From CAJXZP01 sp963974475 (GTDB lineage Bacteria; Bacteroidota; Bacteroidia; Flavobacteriales_G; Salibacteraceae), in assembly GCA_963974475.1 (NCBI GenBank), contig CAXBCR010000028.1, forward strand, positions 1 to 42,299: a DNA stretch of 42,299 nt. Direction: 5' to 3'. The notes beneath the pieces are model-generated. The model worked only from the letters and a program-made list of their open reading frames with translations. It had not been told where the DNA came from and did not search any database. Positions 33,610 through 42,299 of the stretch are shown one piece after another. The position numbers and the translations under genes were made by a program. Within the stretch, counting starts at the first letter, position 1. Each line of letters starts with the position of its first letter.

Positions 33610-35160
33610 CTAACCTTGCGCTATTTTCAAGTAGCTTCTAAAATCGGTTTTTTCTTTAATAATTCCGGCTACTTCCGTAATCGCCACACGAATCTGCTCC
33701 ATGGTATCTCTATCACGAATCGTCACGGTGTCGTCTTCTAGCGTTTGGTGATCCACCATAATACTAAATGGCGTTCCTATTGCATCCTGACGTCTGTAAC
33801 GTTTTCCTGGAGAATCTTTTTCATCGTATTGACAATTGAAATCGAATTTCAATTCGTTCAATATTTCACGTGCTTTTTCTGGTAAGCCATCCTTACGCGT
33901 AAGTGGCATAATAGCCGCTTTGTAGGGTGCCAACATAGCCGGAAGCTTTAATACCACACGCTCGGTTCCGTTTTCTAATTTCTCTTCCGTATAAGCAGAC
34001 GACATAATAGCTAAGAAAGTACGGTCCAAACCTACCGATGTTTCAATAACGTAAGGCACGTAATTTTTATTGATTTCTGGATCAAAATACTGTAATTTCT
34101 TACCCGAAAACTCCTCGTGTTGTTTCAAATCAAAATCCGTACGTGAGTGAATTCCTTCTAGCTCTTTAAAGCCCATTGGAAAATCAAACTCAATATCGCT
34201 CGCAGCATTTGCATAATGCGCTAATTTAAGATGGTCGTGGTAACGGTATTTTTCTTGCGGAATGCCTAGCGATTTGTGCCAGTTAATACGTTGCTCTTTC
34301 CAGTACTCATACCATTTCATTTCTTCGCCCGGACGTACAAAAAATTGCATTTCCATTTGCTCAAACTCGCGCATTCTAAAAATAAACTGACGTGCCACAA
34401 TCTCGTTACGGAATGCTTTACCAATTTGTGCAATGCCAAACGGAATTTTCATTCTACCCGTTTTCTGCACGTTCAAGAAATTCACAAAAATACCCTGAGC
34501 TGTTTCCGGACGTAGGTAAATCGTGTTAGCCGATTCAGCAACCGACCCTATTTCGGTGGCAAACATCAAGTTGAATTGCTTCACATCCGTCCAGTTTTTT
34601 GAACCACTGATCGGACAAGCAATACCCAAATCTTCAATAAGTGTTTTTATGGCCGGCAAATCATCGGCATCCATCGCATCCTTAAACTTACCATTGATTT
34701 CATCAATTTTTGCTTGATTACGTAACACGTTTGGATTCGTTTTTAAAAACTCTTCTTCATTAAAATCATCGCCAAATCGCTTCACTCCTTTCGCTACATC
34801 CTTGGCAATTTTAACGCGGTATTTCTCCACATAATCCTCAATCAGCACATCCGCACGGTAGCGTTTTTTAGAATCTTTATTGTCTATCAACGGGTCGTTA
34901 AACGCATCCACATGACCCGAAGCCTTCCAAGTGGTAGGATGCATAAAAATAGACGCATCTAGCCCCACAATGTTTTCATTCATCTGCACCATGGCCGTCC
35001 ACCAATAATCCTTGATATTGCGCTTTAACTCCGCTCCCATTTGGCCGTAATCATACACCGCGCTAAGTCCATCATATATTTCACTACTCTGAAACACAAA
35101 ACCATACTCCTTAGAGTGGCCAATTATTTTTTTCAGATTATCTTCTTTTGGTGCTGCCAT
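33610..35160 (-). CDS. glyS: Glycyl-tRNA synthetase (alpha2 type)
   Basis: Charges tRNA-Gly. 516 aa from MAAPKED. I rejected a 67-codon in-frame N-terminal extension because it is Arg/Lys/Cys-rich, unlike the family, and a TATTTTTG promoter box lies between. The class II eukaryote-like core shows YDGLSAVYDYGQMG at the start, RPETAQGIFVNF (motif 2 region), FRNEIVARQFIFRMREFEQMEM, and the anticodon domain near the C-terminus. It is not the alpha-beta form found in E. coli. Confidence 0.96.
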   Translation of the reverse strand: MAAPKEDNLKKIIGHSKEYGFVFQSSEIYDGLSAVYDYGQMGAELKRNIKDYWWTAMVQMNENIVGLDASIFMHPTTWKASGHVDAFNDPLIDNKDSKKRYRADVLIEDYVEKYRVKIAKDVAKGVKRFGDDFNEEEFLKTNPNVLRNQAKIDEINGKFKDAMDADDLPAIKTLIEDLGIACPISGSKNWTDVKQFNLMFATEIGSVAESANTIYLRPETAQGIFVNFLNVQKTGRMKIPFGIAQIGKAFRNEIVARQFIFRMREFEQMEMQFFVRPGEEMKWYEYWKEQRINWHKSLGIPQEKYRYHDHLKLAHYANAASDIEFDFPMGFKELEGIHSRTDFDLKQHEEFSGKKLQYFDPEINKNYVPYVIETSVGLDRTFLAIMSSAYTEEKLENGTERVVLKLPAMLAPYKAAIMPLTRKDGLPEKAREILNELKFDFNCQYDEKDSPGKRYRRQDAIGTPFSIMVDHQTLEDDTVTIRDRDTMEQIRVAITEVAGIIKEKTDFRSYLKIAQG

Positions 35161-35458
35161 TTTACTTGTTTTTTTGAGCTTGCAAAAATAGTTACATCCT
35201 GCAATTTTACACGGATTTTCAAAGGTTTGTTTTGTCCTCCTCTTTGGGCATTTCCCAACGCGCGAAAAGCTCCTTGGGCCACGCTTTCCGCTAAATCTTT
35301 TTTTCGTACCTCTAAAAAGGATACCGCTGCAATCGTTAATGCGAAAAAAACGAATTATCAATTCATCAAAACAATTTTTATGCTAGCCACGCCCCATTTT
35401 AGCCGAAAAACCATGTTTTTTTGGTCGTTTTATAAAAAAAAGTAAAAAAACTTCCAAA

Positions 35459-35479
35459 AACCTATCCGCACGATAGGTT
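35459..35479. promoter_or_regulatory. Inverted repeat overlapping the -33 element
   Basis: AACCTATC (35459-35466) and GATAGGTT (35472-35479) are perfect complements around CGCAC. The right arm overlaps the TTG of the promoter at 35478. The placement suits an operator; it could also be a weak minus-strand terminator because of the adjacent A-run. Confidence 0.45.
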
Positions 35480-35507
35480 GGGTCTGAGGGCTTTATATAT
35501 ACATTTG
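35478..35507 (+). promoter_or_regulatory. Promoter of the 1701-aa surface-protein gene
   Basis: TTG (35478-35480), 19 bp, TACATTTG (35500-35507), 22 bp ahead of the start. A full consensus match. Confidence 0.75.
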
Positions 35508-35529
35508 AGAATTATCTAAAAAAATAGTT

Positions 35530-38500
35530 ATGAAAATGTTAATTAAAGCACTGCTAACACTACTAATGTTGATCCAGATTTCTATTCATCAAACGCAGGC
35601 ACAAACGGCTTTGCCAGATTTCAAAACAATGATGAGCCAAGGTGTACCTTATGACAGTATTAAAGTGAAAACGGAAGCGGCTATAAAATCATCAACTGTT
35701 CTTGATACAACAGAAGGAGGTGAATTAAATAAATACAAACGATGGTTGAATTATTGGGAACCTAGAATATCTAGTCAAAATAATACAAATGGAAATACGG
35801 ATACTTATGCTGCAGAAATCAACAAGTATTACAATTTATATCAGTGTAATTCAATTAACACTCCTAAATGGAAATTTAGAGGCCCCACTGATATTCGAGA
35901 TGATTTAAATAATCCAATTTGTGTTATGGGGCGAGTAAACGCTGTTGCTATGCATCCAGATAATTTAAATATTATGTACGCAGGAACATCTAGCGGTGGA
36001 ATTTGGAAAACTACAAATGCCCAAGATGCAATGCCAAATTGGATAAATATTAGCGATGGTTATGGTTTCGATAATATTGGGGTTACAGATATAGCAATAA
36101 ACCCTCAAAATCCAAACAGAATTTATGTTTCAACCGCACATGTTAGCTATGGCTATGGAATTGGAATATTGATATCAAATGATGGAGGAAATACTTGGGA
36201 AAAAAGCACACTAGAATATTTTAATGATAATCCCAAAAACTACAACTATGTCTCTCAACTACGTGTAAATTATGCGGACACGAATATTATTCATGGATTA
36301 TATAACGATTCGGTAATTGTTAGTACAGATGCTGGTCAAAGCTGGCAAAACATGGGGTTGCCATTTTCGGTAACTGGATTGAATCTCAAAGATATTGAGC
36401 TTAATAAAAGTGATCCAAGTATAGTATATGTTGCTGGGAAACAAATTTGGAGAAAACAAGGCGCGAACAGTTGGACTAGATTGGATAACCTACCATCCTT
36501 TAATATTGTACTACCTCCAGGAGTCCAAGTACTAGATCGTTCATTTCACATCTCGGCAGATAGTGTGGGATTGTATTGTTTAGTTCAAACTTTAACAAAT
36601 GACACGGCTCAATATGGAGACAATAGGAAACATTGGTTTAAATACCATGAAAGTCAAAATAAATGGGTGTATAAAAGAGGCGCTACTCATTTTTGTGAAG
36701 GAATTGCGGTGTCTTCAGTTGACACCAACATTATATATTACTGGGATTTAGAGTGGCGTAGAAGGGTAGGTAAATCAGTCGATGAAGGTGCTTCATTCGA
36801 AAACCAATCAGAAAGACAGGCTTATACTTTATACAATAATTCGGTTTCTGAGCATATGGACATTCGTGATTTTCAATTGGTAAAAGGTACCAATGGTGGA
36901 TTCAGTGATGTAATTATTTTCGGAACCGATGGGGGTATTACTTTTTCCAAACAAAGCAAAATTAATATGAATGAGGTAATTCGAGAAAATAAAACGGGAG
37001 AGGGATTAAATATTACCGAGTTGTATGGCATTACAAGTGTGAAGTATGAGCCTGAATTAGTTTCTCTTGGTGCACAAGACAATAGTACGTTTACACTTGT
37101 GAATAGTAGTTGGAATCATTTTTTAGCAGGAGATGCATATGATGGTTTTATTACTCCAAATCACATAATATATGCACAAAGAGAATACCCCTATAGTGTT
37201 TTATCATTGGATACTGGAAAAAGTTATGTAGACAGAGGTATTACTTTTACTGGGATAAAGAATAACTCAATTCATGGGAATGGGTTTGTGAAAAACCCCA
37301 GTTTCTTTAACGCTAGGAAAAGACCCACCTTTATAACGAAAAATGAAGATGTTTATATTGGCAGGTATGATTTAGCGAAAAAAGTAAAAGGTGATTCCAA
37401 CTATATTTTCATTTCAGATTTTCACGCTTTAAATGTAATACACAATTTTGCATTAATTGATGTTTCTGTTTACGAGCAAAATGACAATATTATTTTTGCT
37501 GCCTTCCCAGTTGCTACTTTTGATTCTACTACTATTCCTAACAAAAAACTTTTCAGAACCGTGGATGGCGGTGTAAACTGGACAGACATTTCAAATTCAT
37601 CCTATATTTGTGATTCTGTTTTAAAATGGCAGGGTGTTAAAAGCCTAATCGTTCACCCTAGGAATCCCAATATTTTATGGGTGACATTTGATGGTATTGG
37701 AAGAGACACTACAGGGTCAATTATAGGAAAGAACCGTGTGGTATGGACTGAAAATGCGCTTGCTCCGGTTCCAACTTGGAAAGATTATTCGGAGGGGCTT
37801 CCTGTATTTCCAATGGAAGAAATTTTATTTGATGAAAGTTCAAATGGCAGGTTGTATGTAGCATCAGATGTAGGTGTATTCTACCGTGATTCGGATGTTG
37901 CTAATTCAAAGTGGGAATGTTTTAATAATGGTATTCCTGATATCACCGTTTCTGATATTGACATCAATTATTGCAACCGTACTATTTATGCCGCCACCCA
38001 TGGCCGTGGATTGTGGAGTGCAGATCTATTGACATCCGAAGTTTTTTCTGTCAATGTGGGCTCCGTTAACGGGGTTATATGGAACTCTGATACCGTGTTA
38101 AGACAGTCTATTACTATAAAGCCAGCACACAAACTCACAATTAATAATGCTACAGTAAAAATGATGGCTGGCGCAAAAATTATAGTAGACCAAGGAGCCG
38201 AGTTGGTACTCAATGGGGTTACCATTACCAACGAATGCGGTGCTTTTTGGGGTGGTATTGAAGTTTGGGGAGATAGTGAATTTTCTTCAAGCACTCAGTT
38301 TTGTCCATCGGGTTCTTCTTGTCTTACGGGTAAATTAACCATGAATAACTCCACACTATCTAATGCCGATAATGCCGTTTCTTTATGGAATCCAAAAGAC
38401 TGGACAATGCGTGGTGGAATGGTTTACGCTTATAACTCTAATTTTCTTAACAACCGAAGAGATGTAGCATTCATGGCGTATGAAAACCATACGAATTCTG

Positions 38501-40635
38501 GATCAACTCGCATTAGACCTTACCGAAGTGAGTTCACTAATTGCACCTTCAAGATTGACAATAATTTCCGTTTTGATAGAAAACAACCCTTCCCCGCACG
38601 GGTCACTATGTGGCAAGTACGGGGTGTCCCTTTTAATGGCTGTACGTTTATTAATGAAACCGACAACAAGCAACAATATGCGGGCATCTATTCTTGGGAT
38701 GCCAATTATATTGTGAAAGAAACGGTATCTGGATTAACAACCATACCTACTTCCTTCGAAGGATTTAGCGCAGGTATTGATGCCACAAGTACGGGTTTAG
38801 GTTATAGTTTTGTGGTAGACACTACTCATTTTACTAACTGCTTAGTTGGTATAGCTGCTATGGGTGTTAACAATCCTGTAATTACCCGTAATGTAATTAA
38901 ACAAGATGGATCCAGACCCACTTTTAACATTGGGTCTCAATTGGGTATAGCTCTTGTAGGAGCAGATCAATTCTTGATTCAAGAAAACAATATTGATAAC
39001 TGTTACTTTGGCGTTATGGTGGCTCAATCTGGTGGAGCTATAAACAACATTTATAACAATGGCATTGAAAACTCCTTTTACGGCAATTCAGCTTACGGTG
39101 ATAATAATGATCCAAGTGCAACTGAAAACGGATTGAAATATTCATGTAACATTCATAAAAATCCTGGTATTTTTGACATCCTTGTGTACGGTGGCTCTGG
39201 TATTTCAGCATATCAAGGGTCTATGAGTAAGGCGGCAGATAATAGCTTTACCGCTGTTGTTTCTCCTTCGGTAGCTCCGTTCCAGTCTATTGCTAACCCC
39301 AACCCAAATGCCGCCATTATTAACTATTATCATCATCAAAATTCTTTAGGTTATACGCTAGACCCACCTGCTGTTAACCCTAATAACGTGGTTAAGCATG
39401 GTGTAGTGACTATATTTAACCCAAATAACAACTGTCTTTCAAAAATTAGTCATTTCAAAAATGGAGGATTACCTAGGGGGAGAATGACCGGAGAAGAAAG
39501 TAGTGAAAAACGTGCTGAGTTTAACACGGCTAAAACCAACTTTAATCAAGCAAAATATGTATATACCAGTACTATAGATGGGGGTGATACCTATGCCTTA
39601 TTACACACCGTGCAAACTACTGATGCGCAAGGGGCATGGCAATTAAGAACAGACTTAATAAATAATTCTCCGTTAAGCGATGATGTTATTATTGAGATTA
39701 TTGAACAAGATGTTTTGTCGAATGCTCTGCTATTAGATGTGCTAATGGTAAATGGAGACGCTTCTCGTAACGCGTATATCATAAACCTGTTAGAAACTAA
39801 GGCTACACCCATGCCAGCATATATGTTGAATACCTTTTTAGGGTTATTTGGGAGTCAATCACAAAAAGATATTTTACTCTCGCAAATGACGTACGAAAAC
39901 GGGTTAATGCATGGATTGGCACGTATTTTAACCACGCATTGGTATGCTGATTCTACCGGTAATGATTTGGATAGTATTGCACCTTTATTGGCTGAGTTAG
40001 CTAATCCTTTAGCCGATTTACAAAGTGCTGCTTTTTTAAGAGGAACAAATAATACGGGTAGTGCCAATGAGCTTTTAGGTACAATTCCAGCTAATTATAC
40101 GCTTACCCCTTGGCAGCAGAGCACCCTTGCAGGAGTCCAAAACATTTATGGATTGTATGATACCACTACAGCAAATGGATTGCAAAATGTACTCACATTA
40201 CCTACAGGTGTTCAAAGTAATTTAGAACAATTAAGCGTTACGGATAATACCCGAGAAACCATTTATGCCAAAGCATGGTTGAAATTTAGCAAAAACGAGC
40301 TATATTTACCCGAGATTGTAGCATACACACCAATGTCAAACAAAAAAGAATCGGCTAGTATTTTTAAATTACGAGAAGTAAAAGAAAATGCCATTTTTAA
40401 GGTATATCCAAATCCTGTAAAAGAGGTGTTAACGGTGGCTGTAGAAACGTATGAGCCGACAGGCATTTTAAAAGTGCAACTCCTAAATAGTTTAGGTACG
40501 GTGGTTTTGCAACAACGCATTTTGGTAGGAATAACGAATATAAATACATCTTCATTAGCCACAGGCATTTACATTCTTAGAATTATGGATGGTGATAAAG
40601 ACGTTCAAAATCAAACAATAGAGATTATTAAGTAA
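35530..40635 (+). CDS. Giant secreted protein: sortilin-like propeller, beta-helix, T9SS type A signal
   Basis: 1701 aa. Signal peptide ending HQTQAQ (~25). Residues ~110-830 hold VPS10/sortilin-like propeller repeats (VNAVAMHPDNLNIMYAGTSS, SNDGGNTWEKS, TVDGGVNWTDIS, IYAATHGRGLWSADL). Residues ~840-1240 are a right-handed beta-helix-like region (LTINNATVKMMAGAKIIVDQ, GAELVLNGVTI, NNPVITRNVIKQ). A helical segment follows, and the last ~80 residues from VYPNPVKEVL to GIYILRIMD are a T9SS type A sorting domain. It is probably cell-surface bound or released. Its stop shares bases with the next start (TAATG). Enzymatic activity is not evident. Confidence 0.85.
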   Translation: MKMLIKALLTLLMLIQISIHQTQAQTALPDFKTMMSQGVPYDSIKVKTEAAIKSSTVLDTTEGGELNKYKRWLNYWEPRISSQNNTNGNTDTYAAEINKYYNLYQCNSINTPKWKFRGPTDIRDDLNNPICVMGRVNAVAMHPDNLNIMYAGTSSGGIWKTTNAQDAMPNWINISDGYGFDNIGVTDIAINPQNPNRIYVSTAHVSYGYGIGILISNDGGNTWEKSTLEYFNDNPKNYNYVSQLRVNYADTNIIHGLYNDSVIVSTDAGQSWQNMGLPFSVTGLNLKDIELNKSDPSIVYVAGKQIWRKQGANSWTRLDNLPSFNIVLPPGVQVLDRSFHISADSVGLYCLVQTLTNDTAQYGDNRKHWFKYHESQNKWVYKRGATHFCEGIAVSSVDTNIIYYWDLEWRRRVGKSVDEGASFENQSERQAYTLYNNSVSEHMDIRDFQLVKGTNGGFSDVIIFGTDGGITFSKQSKINMNEVIRENKTGEGLNITELYGITSVKYEPELVSLGAQDNSTFTLVNSSWNHFLAGDAYDGFITPNHIIYAQREYPYSVLSLDTGKSYVDRGITFTGIKNNSIHGNGFVKNPSFFNARKRPTFITKNEDVYIGRYDLAKKVKGDSNYIFISDFHALNVIHNFALIDVSVYEQNDNIIFAAFPVATFDSTTIPNKKLFRTVDGGVNWTDISNSSYICDSVLKWQGVKSLIVHPRNPNILWVTFDGIGRDTTGSIIGKNRVVWTENALAPVPTWKDYSEGLPVFPMEEILFDESSNGRLYVASDVGVFYRDSDVANSKWECFNNGIPDITVSDIDINYCNRTIYAATHGRGLWSADLLTSEVFSVNVGSVNGVIWNSDTVLRQSITIKPAHKLTINNATVKMMAGAKIIVDQGAELVLNGVTITNECGAFWGGIEVWGDSEFSSSTQFCPSGSSCLTGKLTMNNSTLSNADNAVSLWNPKDWTMRGGMVYAYNSNFLNNRRDVAFMAYENHTNSGSTRIRPYRSEFTNCTFKIDNNFRFDRKQPFPARVTMWQVRGVPFNGCTFINETDNKQQYAGIYSWDANYIVKETVSGLTTIPTSFEGFSAGIDATSTGLGYSFVVDTTHFTNCLVGIAAMGVNNPVITRNVIKQDGSRPTFNIGSQLGIALVGADQFLIQENNIDNCYFGVMVAQSGGAINNIYNNGIENSFYGNSAYGDNNDPSATENGLKYSCNIHKNPGIFDILVYGGSGISAYQGSMSKAADNSFTAVVSPSVAPFQSIANPNPNAAIINYYHHQNSLGYTLDPPAVNPNNVVKHGVVTIFNPNNNCLSKISHFKNGGLPRGRMTGEESSEKRAEFNTAKTNFNQAKYVYTSTIDGGDTYALLHTVQTTDAQGAWQLRTDLINNSPLSDDVIIEIIEQDVLSNALLLDVLMVNGDASRNAYIINLLETKATPMPAYMLNTFLGLFGSQSQKDILLSQMTYENGLMHGLARILTTHWYADSTGNDLDSIAPLLAELANPLADLQSAAFLRGTNNTGSANELLGTIPANYTLTPWQQSTLAGVQNIYGLYDTTTANGLQNVLTLPTGVQSNLEQLSVTDNTRETIYAKAWLKFSKNELYLPEIVAYTPMSNKKESASIFKLREVKENAIFKVYPNPVKEVLTVAVETYEPTGILKVQLLNSLGTVVLQQRILVGITNINTSSLATGIYILRIMDGDKDVQNQTIEIIK

Positions 40636-42203
40636 TGAGAGCATGCATTTTCCTTATTTTTTTAGTAAACTTAAGTGGGTTGGCGTATGCCCAACCCACT
40701 TATTTTAATATGCGTTATCCCCAATCTTCACCTGAACCAAGTGCAGCAAAATCTATATGCTTAAAAGGCAATAACTTATACTTCAATGAGACCTCTATTA
40801 ATTCAATAACTGGGTTATATACCCAAACATTTTCAAAAATTTCGCTGCTTACTTCAGCTAAGAAAACACTATTTCCTTTAAGTCATGATAGTTTAGATTT
40901 ATTTGGAGCAAGTGCAATTTCCATGTCTAATGGTGGGTTTTGTGATGTTATAAATATTGGGGAATTAGGCGTTTCTGGTGCGCCATGGCAACCCTGGTTG
41001 GTGAAATACAATAATTTAGGTGATACCACATTGTTCAAAAAAGTACTAGATCTCACCTTATTTTTATCGGTATTAGATGTAAAAGAAACCCAAGATTCAG
41101 GGCTAATTTTTACGGGTACAATTCAAGAAAAAACTAATACCCAGGGTGGCAGTGAAGATTTAATACTAGCCAAGCTCGATAGTTTAGGAAATGAGCAATG
41201 GCGCAAAACTTTGGGAGATTCTATTCACTATGAGGAGGGTCATTCAGTTGCTCCCACCCCAGATGGGGGCTATATAGTGGGAGGAATACAAAGTGATACT
41301 GCTCGTTTTGGCGTATGGGATTCTAGAAGACCATGGCTTATTAAAACAAACGCTTTGGGAGAGGTAGAATGGGATAAGTTGTACGGACCTCAAGATACCT
41401 TTAGCTTACCTATTTATGGGGTAACCCCAACGCTAGATGGCGGCTATGCCTTTGTGGGTGGAATTGGGGTGGAGCAATATACCTATGATGCGAAATATTT
41501 ACCTTGGATTGTTAAAGTAAACGCCTTTGGCGATACCCTTTGGACACGCACTATTTACGGAAATGGCCCAAGTGTGTATTTTGCCAAATTCAATGATATT
41601 TTAGAATTAACAGATGGTAGCTTAGTGGCTTGTGGTCAACAAATAATTCCAAATCCAGATACCATAAACTTTGATGGTCCAAGAAGAATTACTGGGGTGA
41701 TTACTAAATTCTCTGCCAATGGTGATTTACTTTGGAGTAGAAATTACTCTCACCCTGAAAACAATTTGAGTAACTCATCTGAACACACTTTAAATAGTAT
41801 TGTAGCCACCCCCGATGGTGGTTTTGCTGCCGCTGGTTGGTTGTTTCCATATCCGCCAGACACAGGAACACAAGACACTTGGGTGATTAAAGTAGATAGT
41901 TTTGGCTGCCTAACCCCCGGCTGTGAGGTAACCAGTGTACCCAAAATAGAAGGTGCTATTGCGCAATTAAAAATATACCCCAACCCTGCTAGTGATGTGT
42001 TGAATATTGAAATCACGCCCTCCGCCTTCGAGCATCGGGCGCACCCGGAAGAATTTGAGTTGAAGTTGTATGATATTTTAGGGAAACTGGTGCTAACTAA
42101 AAAGCTGTTTCCAAGTACCAATACCATTGATGTTTCGAATCTAAAAACAGGAGTGTATAGCTATCGTATTGGCGAAGTCTCGGGGTTTATTGTAGTGCAG
42201 TGA
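40635..42203 (+). CDS. Secreted repeat protein with T9SS type A signal
   Basis: 522 aa. Signal peptide (FLIFLVNLSGLAYAQ). Residues ~200-410 contain recurring units ending in TPDGGYIVGG, TLDGGYAFVGG, LTDGSLVACGQ and TPDGGFAAAGW, each followed by a WxxKxNxxG strand, a beta-propeller-like pattern. The T9SS type A domain runs from KIYPNPASDVLNIEI to the end and contains an odd GC-rich insert (SAFEHRAHPEE). The ATG overlaps the stop of the preceding 1701-aa gene by one base, so the two are translationally coupled. Confidence 0.82.
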   Translation: MRACIFLIFLVNLSGLAYAQPTYFNMRYPQSSPEPSAAKSICLKGNNLYFNETSINSITGLYTQTFSKISLLTSAKKTLFPLSHDSLDLFGASAISMSNGGFCDVINIGELGVSGAPWQPWLVKYNNLGDTTLFKKVLDLTLFLSVLDVKETQDSGLIFTGTIQEKTNTQGGSEDLILAKLDSLGNEQWRKTLGDSIHYEEGHSVAPTPDGGYIVGGIQSDTARFGVWDSRRPWLIKTNALGEVEWDKLYGPQDTFSLPIYGVTPTLDGGYAFVGGIGVEQYTYDAKYLPWIVKVNAFGDTLWTRTIYGNGPSVYFAKFNDILELTDGSLVACGQQIIPNPDTINFDGPRRITGVITKFSANGDLLWSRNYSHPENNLSNSSEHTLNSIVATPDGGFAAAGWLFPYPPDTGTQDTWVIKVDSFGCLTPGCEVTSVPKIEGAIAQLKIYPNPASDVLNIEITPSAFEHRAHPEEFELKLYDILGKLVLTKKLFPSTNTIDVSNLKTGVYSYRIGEVSGFIVVQ

Positions 42204-42299
42204 AAATGAAAGTTAGCTCGCTGGAATCTGACTTGTTGTGGTTAAGTGAAATTGAATTTCGAATTTCCAACAAGGAATGAGGAAGTGATGAGTGATGAG

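Larger units (their letters stand above)
35161..35529. other. Divergent region between glyS and the 1701-aa gene
   Basis: Contains the glyS -7 box near its left end and the promoter/palindrome pair of the 1701-aa gene at its right end. The middle (~35200-35450) is not recognisably coding. Confidence 0.5.

Noticed and set aside
35161..35361. 67-codon in-frame N-terminal extension of glyS
   Set aside because: Arg/Lys/Cys-rich and unlike the family; a TATTTTTG promoter box and the canonical MAAPKED start lie inside it.
1..42299. CRISPR array, tRNA, rRNA, transposase, integrase or phage structural genes
   Set aside because: No regularly spaced identical repeats, no cloverleaf or rRNA-like sequence, and no recombinase or phage-family protein were found on either strand.

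Overview
The window reads as chromosomal DNA from a member of the Bacteroidota, most likely Flavobacteriales and perhaps close to Crocinitomicaceae or Cryomorphaceae (an inference from gene content). Supporting signs are type A and type B type IX secretion (T9SS) sorting domains, promoters of the TTG-N18/19-TAnnTTTG type typical of Bacteroidota, a CHU_C (gliding-motility type) C-terminus, SPII lipoproteins, moderate-to-low GC, and ribosomal proteins with Ala/Lys-rich tails. I see no tRNA, rRNA, CRISPR array, transposase or integrase.

Layout. Positions 1-408 hold a decayed tandem repeat and the pyrH terminator. Positions 409-3785 (minus strand) are the translation block rplM-rpsI-rpsB-tsf plus pyrH. 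Positions 4210-8478 encode a large SBBP-propeller/CHU_C surface protein. Positions 8485-12776 carry a two-gene surface module (small T9SS protein plus trimeric-stalk adhesin-like protein) bracketed by a decayed copy of the 3' end of the neighbouring GH3-family gene. Positions 12692-15404 hold GH3, marC and purN; 15558-16658 encode a YhcG-family PD-(D/E)XK nuclease. Positions 16771-18535 hold a three-gene cassette (Cys-rich lipoprotein, PLDc_N-like mini-membrane protein, membrane thioredoxin) bracketed by a second copy of the 3' end of queA. Then come queA, a TlpA-type lipoprotein, a broken higBA toxin-antitoxin locus and two unknown genes. Positions 23080-25440 are the tyrosine-catabolic pair hmgA-hpd; after that come a hemolysin III/PAQR protein, an alpha/beta hydrolase, rplU-rpmA, serS, a small lipoprotein and membrane protein, a TPR protein, an MtfA-like peptidase and glyS. 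The window ends with two translationally overlapping T9SS proteins (1701 and 522 aa).

Most interesting signal. Twice within about 10 kb, a plus-strand accessory module sits exactly between a housekeeping-type minus-strand gene and a displaced duplicate of that gene's own 3' end (63 bp identical for GH3; 46 bp with 5 mismatches for queA). In both cases recombination between the two repeats would remove the module and leave an intact host gene. The queA module encodes a lipoprotein whose last ~45 residues hold eight cysteines, followed by a tiny membrane protein and a CxxC thioredoxin. This could be an undescribed envelope disulfide-peptide (bacteriocin-like) system; that function is an inference.

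How the genes work together: rplM-rpsI-rpsB-tsf, rplU-rpmA, serS and glyS are translation; hpd and hmgA are consecutive steps of tyrosine breakdown; the T9SS-tagged proteins are likely cell-surface or secreted; the two thioredoxin-fold proteins flanking queA act in the periplasm or envelope.
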